Shown here: positions 5,640 to 7,461 of the stretch, piece by piece
Position numbering within the stretch: position 1 is the first letter of the stretch
How the letters are laid out: every line of letters begins with the position of its first letter
Origin: Schlesneria sp.
Lineage (GTDB): Bacteria; Planctomycetota; Planctomycetia; Planctomycetales; Planctomycetaceae
Assembly: GCA_025353525.1 (NCBI GenBank)
Contig: JANXOO010000433.1
Location: 1-7,461 of the forward strand
Direction of reading: 5' to 3'
Length of the DNA: 7,461 nucleotides
Program-made: the position numbers and the translations under genes
Notes under the pieces: model-generated
Told to the model about the DNA's origin: nothing
The model's input: the letters and a program-made list of their open reading frames with translations, nothing else
Databases searched by the model: none

Positions 5640-7461
5640 ATGAGCACTTTTTCCCAATCACTCGATGCGGCACTCGCCCACTTCCACGCGGGTCGGTTTC
5701 AGGAGGCCGAACCGGCTTTTCGGCGAGTTCTCCTCGAAAAACCCGATCACCTTGATGCGCTGCATTTGCTGGGGATTCTTCTATCCCAGACGGGTCGACA
5801 TGCCGAAGCCATCGACCGAATTCGCAGCGCGATTGCGTTGAAACCGAATGTGGCAGTCCTCTATAACAACCTTGGACTCGCTCTGAAATCTGCGGGAAAT
5901 CCGTCGGATGCAATCGACTGTTTCCGCACGGCTCTGCGATTGCAGCCAGACAATCCGGAATCGTATATGCATCTCGGCGCGACATTTTTGGGAACCGGAC
6001 GAATGGCTGATGCCGTGGCCACCTATCGACGGGCGCTTGAACTCAAACCTCGCGATGCCGTGGCGCACTCCAATCTTGGTGTGGCACTTCAACAGCATGG
6101 CCAACTCGACGACGCGATCTCGCACTATCAGGCGGCACTTCAATTGAATCCGAATGATGCTGCAGCGTGGAATAATCTCGGCACGGCTTACGAACGGCAG
6201 CAGAAACTCGATGAAGCCATCACAAGCTTTCATCGAGCGACCCAGGCAAATCCGAATCACTTTATGGCGCTCGGCAATTTGGGGAATTCGTTACGGGCGC
6301 GCGGGCGATTTGCCGAGGCGATCCAGTGCTTCGAGCGAGCGTTGCGGATCAACCCCGACGATGCAGCAACTTGCAATGGTGTCGGAGCTGCATTTGAGGG
6401 GGCAGGGCAACTGGATGCTGCGGTTGACTATTACCGACGTGCGGTGCAACTGAGCCCGAAGGATTATACCGCTCGAAACAATTTGGGTACGGCATTGTTG
6501 AAACAAAAGAAACTGGACGAGTCGGTCGCCAGCTACCGTGACGCTTTAAACCTCAAGCCGCACGAATCCGGGGCGCACAACAATCTGGGTGCTGCTTTGG
6601 AGGGGCAAGGCAAATTTGACGACGCGATCGCCTGTTATCAAAAGGCGGTGGACCTCAATCCCGGCGATCCGATTGCATTCAATAATGCCGGAAACGTACT
6701 TCAAAAACAGGGTAAAACGGTCGATGCGGAAAACTGTTACCGACAGGCGATTCAACGGATGCCCCGGTATGTGACCGCACACAGTAACCTGGGGACAATC
6801 CTTCAGAAACAAAACAGGTTTCCGGAAGCCGTTGCGTGCTACGAACGGGCTTTGCAGATCAGCCCCGGCTATCACGACGCGCGGTACAATCTGGGGATGG
6901 CCCGGTTGCAAACGGGCGAACTGGAATCGGGCTGGGCCGATTACGAATTCCGGGTCGAGGTCAACAAGTTGCCGAGGTTCCGCCAGCCCCAGTGGGACGG
7001 CTCGCCGCTTGAGGGGCGGCGGATCCTGATACTTGCCGAGCAGGGACTGGGAGATACGTTGCAATTTGTGCGATATCTTCCGCAGGTCAAGGCGGCAGGC
7101 GGTCACGTTGTTTTTGCGTGTCAACCAGCACTGATGTCGTTTTTGAAGAACGCGGAAGGGATCGACGAACTGGTGAGACAGCCGACAGACCAGTCGCCCG
7201 AATTGCCTTCATTCGATGTCTATTCGTATTTGTTGAGCCTCCCTCGCGTGTTCGGCACGACGCTTGATTCGATCCCGTACCGGATTCCCTACTTGTATCC
7301 CGATGAATCGTTAATCGAACACTGGCGGGCCGCGTCTGAAATTGGTTCATTGCGGAAAGTCGGCATCGCATGGCAGGGCAACAGGTTGAATACGGCTGAT
7401 CGCGGTCGCTCGATTCGTCTGGACGAATTCGTATCGATCGGACGTACTGAAGGAATCCGAC
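5640..7461 (+). CDS. TPR-repeat protein with C-terminal glycosyltransferase domain, C-terminus beyond window
   Basis: The frame is open from the ATG at 5640 to the window end: 607 complete codons and one extra base, no stop. Residues 7-447 hold thirteen tetratricopeptide repeats, almost all exactly 34 residues, with the usual NNLG...G...(D/E)A(I/V)..Y..A(L/V)..(N/K)P pattern; the second has 33 and the last decays into GWADYEFR. From about 450 the chain becomes a glycosyltransferase-like domain: QPQWDGSPLEGRRILI, then EQGLGDTLQFVRYLP (467-481) and KVGIAWQGN (573-581) with DRGRSI (587-592). These resemble the GT9/GT41-like catalytic halves often found behind bacterial TPR arrays. GT41 includes O-GlcNAc transferases, so protein glycosylation is possible, as is glycan assembly; donor and acceptor are unknown. 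There is no signal peptide, so it is probably cytoplasmic. The ATG is the first in frame after a stop at 5616; no ribosome binding site is evident. Confidence 0.9.
   Translation, partial: MSTFSQSLDAALAHFHAGRFQEAEPAFRRVLLEKPDHLDALHLLGILLSQTGRHAEAIDRIRSAIALKPNVAVLYNNLGLALKSAGNPSDAIDCFRTALRLQPDNPESYMHLGATFLGTGRMADAVATYRRALELKPRDAVAHSNLGVALQQHGQLDDAISHYQAALQLNPNDAAAWNNLGTAYERQQKLDEAITSFHRATQANPNHFMALGNLGNSLRARGRFAEAIQCFERALRINPDDAATCNGVGAAFEGAGQLDAAVDYYRRAVQLSPKDYTARNNLGTALLKQKKLDESVASYRDALNLKPHESGAHNNLGAALEGQGKFDDAIACYQKAVDLNPGDPIAFNNAGNVLQKQGKTVDAENCYRQAIQRMPRYVTAHSNLGTILQKQNRFPEAVACYERALQISPGYHDARYNLGMARLQTGELESGWADYEFRVEVNKLPRFRQPQWDGSPLEGRRILILAEQGLGDTLQFVRYLPQVKAAGGHVVFACQPALMSFLKNAEGIDELVRQPTDQSPELPSFDVYSYLLSLPRVFGTTLDSIPYRIPYLYPDESLIEHWRAASEIGSLRKVGIAWQGNRLNTADRGRSIRLDEFVSIGRTEGIR
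5676..6980 (+). repeat. Tandem 102-base coding repeat (TPR array)
   Basis: The TPR units give a 102-base period at the DNA level for about 1.3 kb. Each unit has a recognisable core coding for N-N-L-G followed about 45 bases later by the codons for D-A-I. Codons differ between units, so the copies are old and diverged rather than freshly duplicated; I see no two adjacent units that are near-identical in DNA. Confidence 0.75.

Noticed and set aside
6546..7124. 192-codon minus-strand frame, and a similar 159-codon frame at 5781-6260
   Set aside because: Both are antisense to the TPR array, whose periodic codons keep the opposite frame open. No domain is visible in either.
1..7461. Possible novel defence, mobile or CRISPR-like system
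   Set aside because: I looked for direct repeats with spacers, terminal inverted repeats, transposase or nuclease motifs and toxin-antitoxin-like small gene pairs, and found none. All sizeable frames belong to common planctomycete families.

Overview
The window looks like ordinary chromosomal DNA from a planctomycete (Planctomycetota). The evidence is the set of protein families rather than any marker gene: a Tat-exported Gfo/Idh/MocA dehydrogenase with the ATPDHWH signature, a membrane-anchored PQQ-type beta-propeller opening with a WPWWRG motif, a free-standing seven-blade WD40 protein, a large exported DUF2961/mutarotase-like protein, and a TPR array fused to a glycosyltransferase. These families are abundant in that phylum. 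I cannot name genus or species from the sequence alone.

Layout. The left part is read on the minus strand: a PQQ-like propeller gene (1780 down to 395) is followed after 29 bases by the start of a Gfo/Idh/MocA oxidoreductase (365 down to the window edge), so the two probably share a transcript. About 240 bases of noncoding DNA (1781-2019) separate this unit from a plus-strand group and hold a plausible promoter in each direction. The plus-strand genes are a WD40 protein (2020-3015), the 769-residue exported DUF2961/mutarotase-like protein (3194-5503) and a TPR-glycosyltransferase (5640 to the right edge, incomplete). The plus-strand gaps of 178 and 136 bases are too wide to assume one operon. 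I see no clear rho-independent terminator.

Function. The two minus-strand proteins and the 769-residue protein all appear to act outside the cytoplasm or at the membrane, and the last probably acts on or binds carbohydrate. The WD40 protein lacks a signal peptide and is probably a cytoplasmic scaffold. The TPR-glycosyltransferase is probably cytoplasmic and may modify proteins or a surface glycan. No shared pathway is demonstrated by the sequence.

I found no RNA gene, CRISPR array, insertion sequence, phage gene, toxin-antitoxin pair or defence system, and nothing that amounts to a new system. The items most worth a second look are the domain architecture of the 769-residue protein, which seems to lack the catalytic half expected of DUF2961/GH172 enzymes; the frequency of CGATCG, which also sits in all three larger noncoding gaps; and the divergent promoter region.
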